Under the pieces are notes generated by a model. That model did no database searches and had not been told where the DNA came from. It was given only the letters and a program-made list of their open reading frames with translations. A DNA stretch of 64,000 nucleotides, from the NCBI GenBank assembly GCA_944990035.1, contig CALYLX010000082.1:1-64000 (forward strand). The letters are read 5' to 3'. The position numbers and the translations under genes were made by a program. The DNA comes from Clitopilus passeckerianus. Taxonomy: Eukaryota; Basidiomycota; Agaricomycetes; Agaricales; Entolomataceae. Positions 11,803 through 22,514 of this stretch are shown here, in pieces (position 1 is the first letter of the stretch; the number at the start of each line of letters is the position of its first letter).

Positions 11803-12505
11803 CTACGCGTTTTCAAGGCCTTCAGCGCACAGTCCACATCCAATACACTCAAGGCAAGCTAGTAAGAAGCGTTAGTCACGTCTCCCTTGGCAAATGGGTA
11901 TAGAGCTTACCGAGCCCACCACAGCAAGCGCAGAGGTAGCAAGGACAACAGAGCGGATTCTGGAAGGAGCCTATTTATGGGTATGACGTCGTCAGTTCCT
12001 GGACACTTTACCGATGAAAGATGTACACATACCCTTGCAGCACCAGGCGCTGAGGCAGATACCCAGTATAACGACGATGAATAGGCCGACGAAGATGGCG
12101 ATGAGATAGTCTAGGCGAGGTCCCCAGATAAGGAAAGGAATGAGTAGAAGAGAAAGAGAACATACATTTCTTATCAATGAACGTACTATTGTTCGCTCCA
12201 TCACCAGTTGCTCGTTTCATGAGATCCGAAGGAGCGAGTCCCCAGTCGGCCAACCAGCTAGCATTGGAGTGCCAGGCGCAGAAGAGAGCCATGAGGGTGA
12301 ATACCGAGAGTAAACTCAGCAAGCCGATCCAGAGCATGCGTCTCCTACGAGAGGCGTGACAATAGCCATGGGATGACCGGCATTGGCGATCTTGACATTG
12401 GTGTTGTTGGTCGGAACCAGAGAAATTCTGCTGCTTCTCGTCAATGGCGTATCCCAGATTCAAAGGCGCGGACGCTGCTGGTTGCGTTAAGATTTGGCCG
12501 ATCAT
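11803..12505 (-). CDS. Small two-TM protein with cysteine-rich C-terminus
   Basis: Unrecognised membrane protein. The first ATG in frame is at 12505 (MIGQILTQPAAS); an open frame reaches 12544 but begins with TTG. Exon 1 encodes a polar His/Cys/Gln-rich region, then an RRRR stop-transfer and TM1 (MLWIGLLSLLSVFTLMALF). A GTATGT intron leads to TM2 (YLIAIFVGLFIVVILGICL) and the motif AWCCKG. Two more introns add a tail with about twelve cysteines (PLCCPCYLCACCGGL, CLECIGCGLC), ending at a TAG at 11803. The clustered CC/CxC pattern suggests palmitoylation or metal binding; this is inference. No enzymatic motif. It is convergent to transporter copy 2 with a 258-bp gap. Confidence 0.65.
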
Positions 12506-14257
12506 GATTGTCGAGGTGCAAGTGGTCGTGGTGAGCGTAGGCAAGGATGAAAGGAACGAAAAGGCGGAAACGAGTGTGAATTTACGTCCGTTGCAAAGGA
12601 GAGCCTAAATAAGAACCAAGGGAGCTGCGGAGAAGACCCTAAATAATTGACCCACTAGCACGAGGATGGCCGAAGCTGTGTGACAGGCCGTGACGTCGTT
12701 GCAAAGGGAGGACCAAACTGTGGCTGTACCAGGCCTGGTCCTTGTCCTTGTCCTTTTCGATTTCAGAGTCCTCGTGGTACGACCAGAATTCGCCGCGAAC
12801 AACAGACGATAATGCATCGGCGCTGGTTTAACACTTCTAAAATAGCCTCGGGGATGAGCGTTGGGCTGCAAGGGAGTTAGGAAAATATCCGGTCTGGTTC
12901 ACCGTACCATCATCAGTACCACGACCTTACAGAGCTATTTCGTACGAGGTCGTTCCAACCAGCCTAAAACGCAGCCTCTCCGTTCCACCGCAGTAGTACC
13001 AAGAGCATTGAACGACCCCGAGCCTCCGCGGGTCGATACTGGGGAGTCGTCTTGATCGCATCTCACATATTCCTCGGGTTTGGGAATGAACTACGATTGG
13101 GCATCTGGACTAGCTGGGGACAACAAGCTGAAGCCAAGAGCAGCCTTTTCCTTTCCAATTTACTTTGTCTCTCGGCTTGATAACATCTATTCTTTCCTTC
13201 TGCTATCTTATCTGCGAGGGTTCACGTCATACCCATCATCAACCCCATGACCACGGGCGTCCTCGTGTTTATCTCGTACTCTAATCACGATCAAAAGCCA
13301 GCCGTTCACGAAGAGATCTAGTGGTCGGCACGAACGGCGTGCTGCCAGCCACGATCATAAGTACGTTCTCACCTAAACCGGATTTACTCCGACCAATTGA
13401 CAAGGATCCTGAGCGTTCAGGATATCCGACCAGCCAACCTCAAAAATGGTTCGTGGGCTCATCGTTGATCCAATGAAGAGCCCAGCAGGCGATATTATAT
13501 CTCTATCTAAGGCTCGTGGAATGTTATCTAAATCTGAGGGCGAAAGTCTGTCTCACACACAACTCCTCGACACCACGCCGACACTCTATCAACCACGGAC
13601 CACTCGACTCCAACCAGCTGCTGAGTGCTCTATTCTCAGAGTTCAGGTATAAAATCAGGCTGTTCCCGAGCCGTAAAGACAGGGGTCGCACGTTTTGACT
13701 TTCAAGTGAGTTTTCTCTTCGCTCGCTCGTCACCGTACTGATAATCTGGTTTGGCAAGACCGGTCAGGTGGCCCAGGGGGCTGCCTTCCCACCTTGTTGC
13801 CGCGTAGTCTTTGAATGTGTTCCTGCCTCTTAGACGTCGTCCTGGGACAGAATTGGGCTCTTCTGACAATGATATTCAGAATGTAGTCCGTATCCCCACA
13901 AATCAATTGTTTGACAAGTTGCTCACGTTATGCGTGTCATGCGAGAAGCCAGAAAAGATTACTCCCACGTCAGCTTTACCGCCGTACAATAGAGGACCTG
14001 GATGCGACAAGCATCATCCCCAATTCTCTGAATCAAGTTCAGCGTACCGAAGGACGACGCATGCAATAACTCTGCTTCGGTCAGCTGGTGAGTGTCTAAC
14101 CCGTGGTTCCGCCGATTTTATTTCGTTCCTAGATATAAAAGCAGACTATCATACCAGCCACTCTTCCAAGTCTTTAAACTACGACGCTCTTCGGTAGGTT
14201 TTACTTGCAACGTCTCTTCAATTACTGACGAATTGCATTTTCGTTAGAATCCCCGCA
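12506..14257. other. Long intergenic region upstream of the secreted-peptide cluster
   Basis: About 1.75 kb with no supportable gene. The right end holds the promoter of the 14258 gene. A TATA box (GATATAAAAGC) lies near 14132. At about 14097-14119 there is a degenerate relative of the 25-bp element found upstream of the next two secreted-peptide genes. The remainder shows only short shadow frames. Confidence 0.5.
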
Positions 14258-14488
14258 ATGTTGAAAACCATCGCCTCTACCGTCGGCCTCCTCCTGCTGG
14301 CAGCCAACGCATATGCTGCGCCCCAAATCTCCACCGGTCCCGATACCTGCGTACGCACAGAATTCTGCCCTTGCCCCTTCCCAGTTCCTCCTCCCTGCCC
14401 GACCGGCCAAATCCCGATTCAAGTAGCCAGCCCGCCATGCTGCTGCGTTACCTACAAATGCGTCCCCAAACCCTCGCCAACCTCCTGA
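14258..14488 (+). CDS. Small secreted 8-cysteine protein, copy 1
   Basis: 76 residues, single exon. A signal peptide covers residues 1 to about 20 (MLKTIASTVGLLLLAANAYA), with predicted cleavage before APQ. The mature part has eight cysteines spaced C-x5-C-x-C-x7-C-x13-CCC-x4-C, rich in proline. The spacing is identical to the two genes at 15021 and 15693. The motif FCPCPFPVPPPCPTGQ recurs in variant form in each copy. Eight cysteines would allow four disulfides. A fungal small secreted protein or effector-like or antimicrobial role is possible, but nothing in the sequence fixes the function. The C-terminal PKPSPTS extension is unique to this copy. Confidence 0.8.
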   Translation: MLKTIASTVGLLLLAANAYAAPQISTGPDTCVRTEFCPCPFPVPPPCPTGQIPIQVASPPCCCVTYKCVPKPSPTS

Positions 14489-14845
14489 GGAGTCTGAGTA
14501 ATGCCTTGGGATTTGGTGGAAGAAAGAGTTCAATAAGGCTTTTACGTAGTTTTTTTTTGGGAAGATCGTCAATCAAACGTTGACTCCGCGAGAAACCCAC
14601 ATGTGAATCGATCAATTGAAAGCTTGAATGCGTAGTTGGATTGTCGGAACCTCGAGGCTTTGACGTTCTTCACACGGCAAGAAAAGGCCGTACGCTATAA
14701 CGAATCGGCGGAATTCATTCAAAATCAACAACAATGCCAAGAAATTGAGACTAAAAATAAGTCCCATGTGGGATAAACGTTAACTCTGAACAGTCTCGGT
14801 ATCGGATGAACTCATTGATATCACATTAACCTCGTCAGCTGGGTT

Positions 14846-14870
14846 GGATTAACCGTGATTGTACCGATTC
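14846..14870 (+). promoter_or_regulatory. Conserved upstream element, gene copy 2
   Basis: A 25-bp block with core TTARCCGTGATTGWACCG, 150 bp upstream of the ATG at 15021. It matches the block at 15517-15541 at 23 of 25 positions. Surrounding sequence is far more diverged, which suggests a retained cis-element. TF identity unknown. Confidence 0.5.
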
Positions 14871-15020
14871 GTTCCTGATCCTCATGCTTCAGCGCTTTTA
14901 AGGCCAAAATACGATAGGAAGAATATTCAGTTCTCCCACCGCAGTGTTGAAGCGTTCAGGTAAGGCGTGTTCATTGTACATCATTCTCAAGGCTCACGCG
15001 ACGTTCTCCCTGAAGCAATT

Positions 15021-15230
15021 ATGAAGACCCTCTCAATCTCGTTCGCCACCCTTGTCGCCTTTGCCGTTGGCGTTAGCGCGGCTCCTCAGGCTGCCCCCGA
15101 CTGCGACCGTGAATACTTCTGTCCCTGCCCGACCCAGCTGCCGTTCACTTGCCCACCTGGGCAGGTCAAAGTCGCAACGGCCAGCCCTCCATGCTGCTGC
15201 ATCTTGTATTCGTGTGTGGCATCATCTTAA
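15021..15230 (+). CDS. Small secreted 8-cysteine protein, copy 2
   Basis: 69 residues, single exon. The ATG at 15021 (MKTLSISFATLVAFAVGVSA) is preferred over an in-frame upstream ATG at 14967, because it starts a clean signal peptide and matches the paralogs. The mature chain begins APQAAPDC and carries C-x5-C-x-C-x7-C-x13-CCC-x4-C exactly as in its neighbours, with FCPCPTQLPFTCPPGQ and ASPPCCCILYSC. It lies 530 bp after copy 1 and 460 bp before copy 3 in the same orientation, which points to tandem duplication. Function unknown; probably extracellular and disulfide-stabilised. Confidence 0.8.
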   Translation: MKTLSISFATLVAFAVGVSAAPQAAPDCDREYFCPCPTQLPFTCPPGQVKVATASPPCCCILYSCVASS

Positions 15231-15516
15231 ATGCTGCGTTGGTGAGTTGAGTTACTTGGAATAAAATGGATTGAAACTCACGAATTTGTCTGAATGTCAG
15301 GAGTCTTGACGTTTGAATGAGATCTCGTTTCGATTAAATTGAGTTGCCTGGGATGTCCTGGACACGGATCACCACATGTTCATACAAAATGTCATATATT
15401 TGAACAAGTGCCTGAGCGTCCATGATGTAGTCCCAAGAATAAACGGAAGAACTCAGAGAAACGATTTACATTGAGAAAATTTGAATGAGCTTCGGTATCA
15501 GACCATGTCAATCAAC

Positions 15517-15541
15517 GGATTAGCCGTGATTGAACCGATTC
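15517..15541 (+). promoter_or_regulatory. Conserved upstream element, gene copy 3
   Basis: Second copy of the 25-bp block, 151 bp before the ATG at 15693. The distance to the start codon is almost the same as in copy 2. A TATA box (TATATATAAAT, about 15575-15585) lies between it and the gene. Confidence 0.5.
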
Positions 15542-15692
15542 AACACCCATGATTAACCAGGGGTAGAGAGATGGTATATATAAATCGGAAAGCCAGCCTG
15601 CAGTCCCTCAGCTTTCCCGTCTTACTGCATAACGTGAGAAGCGGTCGTGCTTTCATCGAATGGAGAACTGACCTAGCAGCGTAGATTTCGCG

Positions 15693-15899
15693 ATGAGAAG
15701 CGTCATTATGTCCTTAGCCACTTTCCTGGCTTTCACCATCGGTGTCAGTGCCATCCCGCAGGCTGCTTCCGACTGCGTGCGCACTCAATATTGCCCGTGT
15801 GCATACCCTTTCCCCCCGACTTGCCCAACAGGCGAAGTCGTCCAGGAAATCGCAACACCGCCATGTTGCTGCCTCCGCTACGAATGCGTGGCAGCCTAA
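15693..15899 (+). CDS. Small secreted 8-cysteine protein, copy 3
   Basis: 68 residues, single exon, starting MRSVIMSLATFLAFTIGVSA (a second in-frame Met is at residue 6). The predicted mature protein starts IPQAASDC. Cysteine spacing is identical to copies 1 and 2 (C-x5-C-x-C-x7-C-x13-CCC-x4-C), with YCPCAYPFPPTCPTGE and ATPPCCCLRYEC. Non-cysteine positions differ at roughly half of sites while spacing is fully kept, the usual pattern for diversifying small secreted proteins. A TATA box lies about 110 bp upstream. No frameshift. Confidence 0.8.
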   Translation: MRSVIMSLATFLAFTIGVSAIPQAASDCVRTQYCPCAYPFPPTCPTGEVVQEIATPPCCCLRYECVAA

Positions 15900-16627
15900 C
15901 TGTCTTATCTGTATGCGGAGTCGCATGAGTCGTAGTCGCCGCATTAGAAATGACCCACAATCTATGTGAAGATAGTGACTTTTCATATACCACTTCGTTT
16001 CACCTCTTGTTCACGATGTACCTTATAGCATGAGCAAAGAAGTATTTTTTCGAGTCCTTATAAGGGTACTTTTCCATTGACATCGTGACAGCGCGTCAAG
16101 ATACTTGGGTGTGGACCATGGATGTTCAATCTCGAGGCTCGTGAACCATGGAAAACTTGGAGTTTGACTGCATTGATCTGAACGAAGTTATCATGTACTG
16201 TACTGATCGTGTGAACGTCATCCCAGTTTAGTCACAAGCGGTCCAACCTGTTCGACCATGTGATGGTTTTCTCCCTTCACCATCAACCTCCATCATCTAC
16301 GCGCCAGACTGGCAACTTTCTCATATCTTCCTCGTTGGCTGGAGACTTCGACGGACTTTAGGTGCCCAATCTAATGGAGGAATCATACGTTATCTCCTAA
16401 CATCGAATTCCACCATCCCACAGCTATCTGTTCGCACAGTAAGGCCACCAGTTTGCATCCCAACTCTCCGCTTCTTACGCCTTTCCATCTGAGTAGGAAA
16501 TGTACTCTGAAGCTTTCATGTGATAAGCTCTGTATGCCTATATTGTGCAGCATGGCATTACCCCTCCCCAGCTACTTTCTGTCGTCATCGTTGTGAGTAC
16601 AACTGATTCGATTCCTCATCTCAAATA
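15900..16627. other. Intergenic region
   Basis: About 0.73 kb holding the 3' flank of the third secreted-peptide gene and the 3' flank of the minus-strand gene that ends at 16628. Nothing else was recognised. Confidence 0.4.
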
Positions 16628-17445
16628 TTAATAAAGTTTCGTGAATATCAGTAAACCATCCATTTTGCTGCCCTCTCCTTGTTGCAACCAGAAGCCTACT
16701 TCCTCTCCTCCTGGCCACGTCGGGCAATAATTTCCACGTTCGAACCCGCTTGACTGGACCTGGTCCATGATGAACAGGCGCTCCCTCAATACCACCACGT
16801 CGCTTGCTTGGAGTGGCGGAAAAGTCTGCCCAATAGGGCTACTATATGTCACCGACCTCCCACTAGGCTGAAGTATGGCCACCAACGATGATAATCTGGC
16901 GTCTGTCAGTGGCAACTCCTGACACTCATCCGTGAACCTTGGGAACATGGCATCTCGGACCAGTAGCATCTGCTGCACGGCTATGCCGATCTTTACTCTT
17001 TGCCACCTTGCGGCGTCGATATGGTAGCTGGGCCTAGGTTCCCAGCGGTTTGGTGCGTATACCATTGGCATCATGGGGTATCGCGTTGCTGACGGCGTAA
17101 ACAGGGCGGTTTGTTGAATGGGAGGGCTGCCAGATACTGCTATCAAATCCTCGGATGTCGGAGCGTCTTCTGGTGGAAGTGGGATACTTGCATAGAGGGG
17201 ACGGGTGTGAGGCGGCGGGACGAGGTCGTCAGTGCAGCCCCATGGTTCACTACTTCCATGGACATCCACGAGGTGACTTCTTATCCTTGACGGGAGCACC
17301 TGGTAGAGTCCTAGGCGACCTGATAGTCGACGAGGTCAATGAGGACAAGATCTAATGCGACGGCGACTCTGGGACACCTACCATCAGCTGCTTCAGCTTC
17401 GGGGAGGTATTTTGTGTTATTCGGCGTTGTCCGAAACCCAGTCAT
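16628..17445 (-). CDS. Hypothetical protein, possibly with an N-terminal disruption
   Basis: A 223-codon open frame (16628-17299) without an ATG at its 5' end. Upstream, a second frame begins with an ATG at 17445 (MTGFRTTPNNTKYLPE) and reads to ...LIDLVDYQ. The two are separated by a 20-nt segment bounded by AG|GT at both sides, too short for a normal basidiomycete intron and not a multiple of three. The long frame is Pro/Ser-rich at first, then has a moderately hydrophobic middle (RVKIGIAVQQMLLVRDAMF) and ends MDGLLIFTKLY. No signal peptide, TM segment or known motif. Either a missed upstream splice or a frameshift explains the gap. Divergent from the F-box gene at 18035. Confidence 0.4.
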
Positions 17446-18034
17446 GCTGGCGGAACGGGTGGTATAAGCGGAGATGGTGGGGAAGGTGGTATTGATGGCG
17501 AGGGGAAAGGAAGAACGGTGGGTTATTTCGTGTTCTCGAGGAGCAGGGCCTGATAGATTTACTGGCAGGAGGACGGTTGGCTTTGCGGGGATAAGATCAC
17601 GTGAGACTTTAGGGCAAGAGAATTGGCATCAATTGTGTAGTACGGTTTCTTTGCAATCCAGACGACTTCCTGCTAGATTCAGTGACGGCCTGTTCAGCAC
17701 GTATCCTCCCTTATCTTTGCCACATAAATGGCATATGCATGTTGGAAATTGATGTTGAATAATGGATTCGAGTGAGCCCTCATGTTGGAAGTCGGAACTC
17801 GAGAGATGTGTCTTCCGGAAGAATATCTCGGAAATCCTTCTTGGTGGTATATAGCAGTGTGATAACGTTGGGCACATACTTCTGGCTTTTCGCCATTGAT
17901 GGGGCATCAATGAACCCTGAGAACCTCACGCTTTCCACACCCAGGCTGCACAGCCCCGGCGGTCCAGAGGGTTTGGCATTAGCCACGAACGTATAAGGCC
18001 CGCTCCGACATACCCAATCAAACGAACGCCCTCA
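17446..18034. other. Divergent intergenic region
   Basis: A 589-bp spacer between divergently oriented genes, expected to hold both promoters. No clear TATA box or repeated element was seen. Confidence 0.4.
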
Positions 18035-20412
18035 ATGGTGACAACACGTAGGCAGGCTGCCCAATCTGCATACACAGAGCCTGCGTACCCGGCCAGATGT
18101 CAGCTGCTGAATGTACCTCTAGATGTTCAATGCGAGGTGAGAACTTCTAGGTGATCCCGAAAGGCGCCATATTCATCCTGGCGCGTGCAATAGATCTTTT
18201 CCCAATCTCACCCCAAGGACTTGCTGGCGCTTTACCGAACGAACAAGAGATTTCAACGCTTGTTGTCGACCTCTGCGGCAATACACTCTTGGGGAATAGC
18301 ACGCTCGAAAGAGGAAATACCGAATCCACCTTCTGGAGTCTCTGAGAGATACTGGACGATCCTGTTGTTGGACGGAACAAGGTGTCAGGTGTGTAAAGCT
18401 CCGTAGCCATTCTCTCTTTGACCTGAACCTTCTTGAGATATGTCGAACAACGAACGTACAGCATATTGACTTTAGTTTACTCCGTCGAGTCTGTGTCAAG
18501 TGTAGAGTACGCAAGTAAGTATCAATCCCTTCAACTTGGCCCCATGTGCGACTGATTTACCCCATGCCAAAGTCTCGTTGATGTGGATAAGATTACAGAG
18601 AGCTATCCCGAGAAGTACGACACCATTATTCGATGCATTCCATGTACTTCATGTATGGCTCAGTTTCGTTTTCATCGATCTTTCGGCTGCTAACATTTGC
18701 CCAGATTTTAGAACCTCATGGGAGAGACAATGGATGCCCCAAAAATGGTATTGGTGCCCAGATGTCTATGACATGGCACTGCGTCTAGAGCAATTCGATC
18801 TCGATGGATTGAACAATATCTCAGGAGCTCAAGAACAGGAGAAGGAATTCTACGAGGCGACTGCAGCGCGGTTGAAATCTATTGTCGAGGTATTCTCAAT
18901 GATAAGTTAGTTGGCAAACGCGCCTGACTCTCTCTAGAGCAAGGGCGCCAACGAGCACTGGTTAATCAATCGTAGGCAGGAGAACGCCCAAATGCAGAGG
19001 GAAGTGAGTAAACAGAGGTATAATGAGTAAGCCCCCGCCTAAGATCCAAGTTTGGTCTGGCTCTCATCACGTTTTTTACGCAGCATTCACGAGCGTCTCT
19101 CCGATTTGGGGTACTCCGACGATTTATTTCATATCTCTCGATTACCTGGAGTAAACCTGGCCCGCCCCCTGACCGATCTAGGCACGTCGTAGTTGACTTC
19201 CGCATTCTGAGCGGGGGACTAATGCATACCGTAGCTTGGATGCGCCTCCGACCGATTCTTGAAGGAGAGATCATTCGAAAGAGGCATAAAGACGCCGTGA
19301 ACAGCCGTCTTCACCAGTTGACGGAAATACTCCAGGAACACATCCGTACATTGTCAAATTATGAACTGGTAAAGCTACCTGGCTTTAACGATATTCGGGA
19401 CTTCGACCTCTTCCACCCCTTGATACACGCGAAACCTTTTGACTTGCCAATTGACTCGGATGCCATGAAAGCGTTGCTTCCAGGTATCCCGGCCGCAGTG
19501 AACGTCTGGCAGGAAGGCCGCCGGTCAAATCTGCGGAACGTGATCCGTAGTTTCGAGAGGAAGTGAGTATCTGTCTCTTAGGTATCTTCTCACCTCAACG
19601 CAACCTCTTTAGGATCAAAATATCCCACACTCGCTCCGAGTCAGTAGACATGCTGCAGCTGGCTACCACGATTTTCTGCTGTAGTAACCACGAGATCAGC
19701 CGCTCGGCCCAAGGCAGAGGTGCGGATGCATTAAAGACCAATCTCTGGTTTGGATGGAGTGGGGTCTCCCAGCACTCGTGTCGAGGTCCAGGATATCGTA
19801 ACCCGCCTATGAAATTCAAGGTTTCTCAAGCGGCGTATGAGGTGGCCGACTCCTTGGTCCGACTATGTGGTCTGGAGCCCAAGAACGCAACGATTTCTGA
19901 TATGGACACTATGAGTAAGCTCTTCTTCTGCGGTGTCTGTCAAACCAAGGGATACCAAGGCGATCCTTGTGTTTTCAACTGGAGAAGCGCGGTAAGCAAT
20001 CACGCTTACGTGCATTCTCTATTCAGGCGGCTGACACTTAATGGCAGGTGGTGCATGCTCTTGTGACTCAAGGCCACAAGCAACCATCCTGGATAGTGCT
20101 TGACAACATCCAACGTGAAAGAGCGCACGAACTCCCTAGTGGTCGGCTTCATGAATTTCGATGGGCCTGCGGGCATTGCGAAGCATTCAACGAGCCCAAA
20201 AGGACAAATGTAGCCTCGCTGCTAGGCCATATGAAGGCTGCGTACGTTTATTCTCGAGCAGATAGAAAGACAATCATTGATTGTAAAACAGGCATAGGAT
20301 AGACAGAGCCACTATTGGCACAGATATGATCTATTTTCCAGACCGGACTTTCTATCGACCACCTCTGTGGATATACAGGCTAAACCACAACCCTGGAAGC
20401 GCTAGTTCCTAG
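18035..20412 (+). CDS. F-box protein with CxxC zinc motifs, copy A
   Basis: Member of a large Agaricomycete F-box family; likely an SCF ubiquitin-ligase substrate adaptor. The start MVTTRRQAAQS at 18035 matches paralogs at 41685 (MVTTRGRS) and 44702 (MVKTRSQS). The F-box is split by the first intron: LNVPLDVQCE joins IFSQSHPKDLLALYRTNKRF, followed by the family hallmark SERYWTILLLDGTRC. Two CxxC pairs (CQIC and CVKC around residues 110-140) look zinc-binding. The middle region reads WYWCPDVYDMALRL and IHERLSDLGYSDDL. The C-terminal part has LWFGWSGVSQHSC, a CGHC...HMKAAH C2H2-like motif and the ending MIYFPDRTFYRPPLW. One intron (after DL, about 19170) appears to use a GC donor. About ten exons; intact. 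Confidence 0.8.
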
Positions 20413-21399
20413 ATACTTCCGTGTAGTAGTCGTGACTGGAATAATAACTGAACGAAGTCACGACGCAATGCACGACTAGTTTATCCTCCGATTTATCTGC
20501 CCATAGCCTACGCTACCCTTGCAAATGGCGAAGGTTTGACTGCACTTCGTTTACATTTAACCTGTTCGAGGAGTCGGAAATACATCCGGCCCAGCTCGCT
20601 ACAGCGGCGCCATCCGAAGTTGAATCATCTCTATTACCTTTTCTACAGATGTTGGTGTCAGAAAAGGCGACTCATCACCTCTATCATTGGTTTTCATCTG
20701 AGTAACCTTTTCGTGACCTATGGTCATAAGTCTATACTCGTTCTCATAACATCGTCGGAGGATGCCCAGACAGCCTTGTTCAGTCTAGCCACAGACCCAG
20801 TAATGCAAAGCATCGGAAGGTAGAGAAGAGATCACTCAATAAACGGCTGCTGAAACCATCTCAACGGGGTAATGTAGGGGTATCAAAGGCGGTAACCTTT
20901 TTCGGTCATTTTCTCAGCATTCGGAAGGTTGAAAACAAATGCGAAAACGAGCGCGAAAACAGACTGTTTCACAACGAACTGACATATCATATATCACCAC
21001 GCCCAAGGTTGAAGAATGATTAAGCGCTAACACCCTTGATCCTTATCCTCGAGTTGGGTGAGGCCATGCGGAATATATGATCGTTTAGCAGGACAACTTC
21101 AGAACTTTCAGTCGGTTGTTCAGCGATTTTAAATTTCCAAAAGTCGATGCAATTCATGTGTTTGCAGCAATTGTGTCTCTATCAACTCGTCAGCAAACCC
21201 GTCAGGTATAAAGTGATAGTAATCTCCTAGATACATCTCGTCAGGCTTGGCGATCTCACCTAGAGGGACATGGCCGGTATTCGGCCTGTTCCCACAGCGG
21301 TGAACACTACCGTATAAAAGGTCGAGAAAAAACCAGGCCGCGACTCAGGTCACCTCAGAGTATCCCTTCTACCAATCTCACAACACATCCACAGCCGCC
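20413..21399. promoter_or_regulatory. Intergenic region with TATA box of the SH3-like protein gene
   Basis: About 1 kb. The only clear signal is TATAAAAG at 21313-21320, 80 bp before the ATG at 21400, with a CT-rich stretch between them. The remainder shows nothing I can support. Confidence 0.5.
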
Positions 21400-21781
21400 A
21401 TGAAGTTCTCTGCTTTTGTCGCTCTCCCTTTATTCTTCACGTTTGTGGCTGCCGAGACGGTATCTGGTACTGTCACCGCCAGTGCCGTAAAGTGTAGGAG
21501 CTGTCCGAAGACGAGCTGTGCAGCAGAACGGCAATATTCAAAGGGAACGGTATGTTATTACCCACCAAGAATGCTTTGGTGGAGCCTAACTTCGAATAGA
21601 ACATCAAAGCTACCTGTCAAAAAGAGGGTACATCAGTCGAGGGCTATGCGTATGTTCTTACGCCTTCATTTTGGTTGAAGAGTTGTTGACGACATTAATT
21701 CCTAGCTGGTGGTCATACACTACCAATGGGTGCTATGTTACCCAGGCATACGTTGATTTCCACGGCAAAGTTCGTGCGTAG
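21400..21781 (+). CDS. Small secreted protein with bacterial-SH3-like fold
   Basis: Three exons. A signal peptide covers residues 1 to about 18 (MKFSAFVALPLFFTFVAA). The mature domain begins ETVSGTVTASAVKCRSCPKTSC. Introns after KGT and GYA join to NIKATCQKEGTSVEG and WWSYTTNGCYVTQAYVDF, ending HGKVRA. The V-x(2)-L/V-x-C-R-S-x-P...G-Y/T-x-W-x(6)-G-C-Y-V pattern is that of secreted fungal SH3_3-like domains related to those in peptidoglycan-active proteins. Here the domain stands alone, with no NlpC/P60 or lysozyme domain attached. The TATA box is 80 bp upstream. Six cysteines suggest disulfides. The target is unknown; a cell-wall or glycan-binding role is inference. Confidence 0.75.
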
Positions 21782-21989
21782 CTTTCCCATTTTCCCTACG
21801 GTTGGACGGAGGTCTGATCAGCTATCTTCCAGACCACCTTCCCGTTTGTTAGAACCGGTCGTCGTCATCTCGGGATCCCAAGACCTGTGGTAGTTGGGAA
21901 TCTCTATATAGTACCTGTGATATCATTTCTTATGCGATGTGTTAATGCAGATCTGAGGTGGAAATGAGGCCATGGTGAGAATGACCAGA

Positions 21990-22420
21990 ACGATTAGAGA
22001 TGAGAGTTCATCATCGCAGTACTAACGTCGGCCGAATTGCCTGACGAAGCACTTACTGTCGATAGGGTAGGTGCCGTTGGTGTCAGAGAAGGTTCACCTG
22101 GTTGAACGTTGCCGTCCATGTTTAGATCGCCTTCGCTGAAAGTGACATTTAGACCTTCCTTTAGTTTCCAGTGGCTCCTGCCATCGGCTTATCGTGCCCT
22201 GGAGGTCCCGGATACTCTTCTGTACATCCTACTTTCTTAGACTAAGCCCAGAATAACTACTCTAACTTGACCATCGATGTCGCTGATGGTGTACCCAATG
22301 AACTTCCGCGTAAGATTCAGGAGATACCGATAAGGTGGCTCCCATACGCTTGTGGTACCAGACATATCTGACCATAGCTTAGATGCCTTCAAATAGAAGC
22401 TCTACAAGGGCCGGATGGGG
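21990..22420 (-). pseudogene. Possible gene remnant, minus strand
   Basis: Minus-strand segments look coding (for example LWSDMSGTTSVWEPPYRYL and LNVTFSEGDLNMDGNVQPGE) but are separated by stops and do not assemble into one frame with clear splice sites. The DLNMDGNVQPGE stretch resembles an EF-hand or dockerin-type calcium loop. It could be a decayed secreted-protein gene. Low confidence. Confidence 0.2.
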
Positions 22421-22514
22421 GCCACATACAGCTTTGAAGGCGATAAGCTAGTGTTATCCTAGGATGAGGAATTGGTCCAAGAAGTAGCGGTTTCGGTTGG
22501 AATCAAGGAGTCAT

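Noticed and set aside
18147..18514. Minus-strand frames of 105-113 codons
   Set aside because: They are shadows of the F-box exons of the plus-strand gene starting at 18035.
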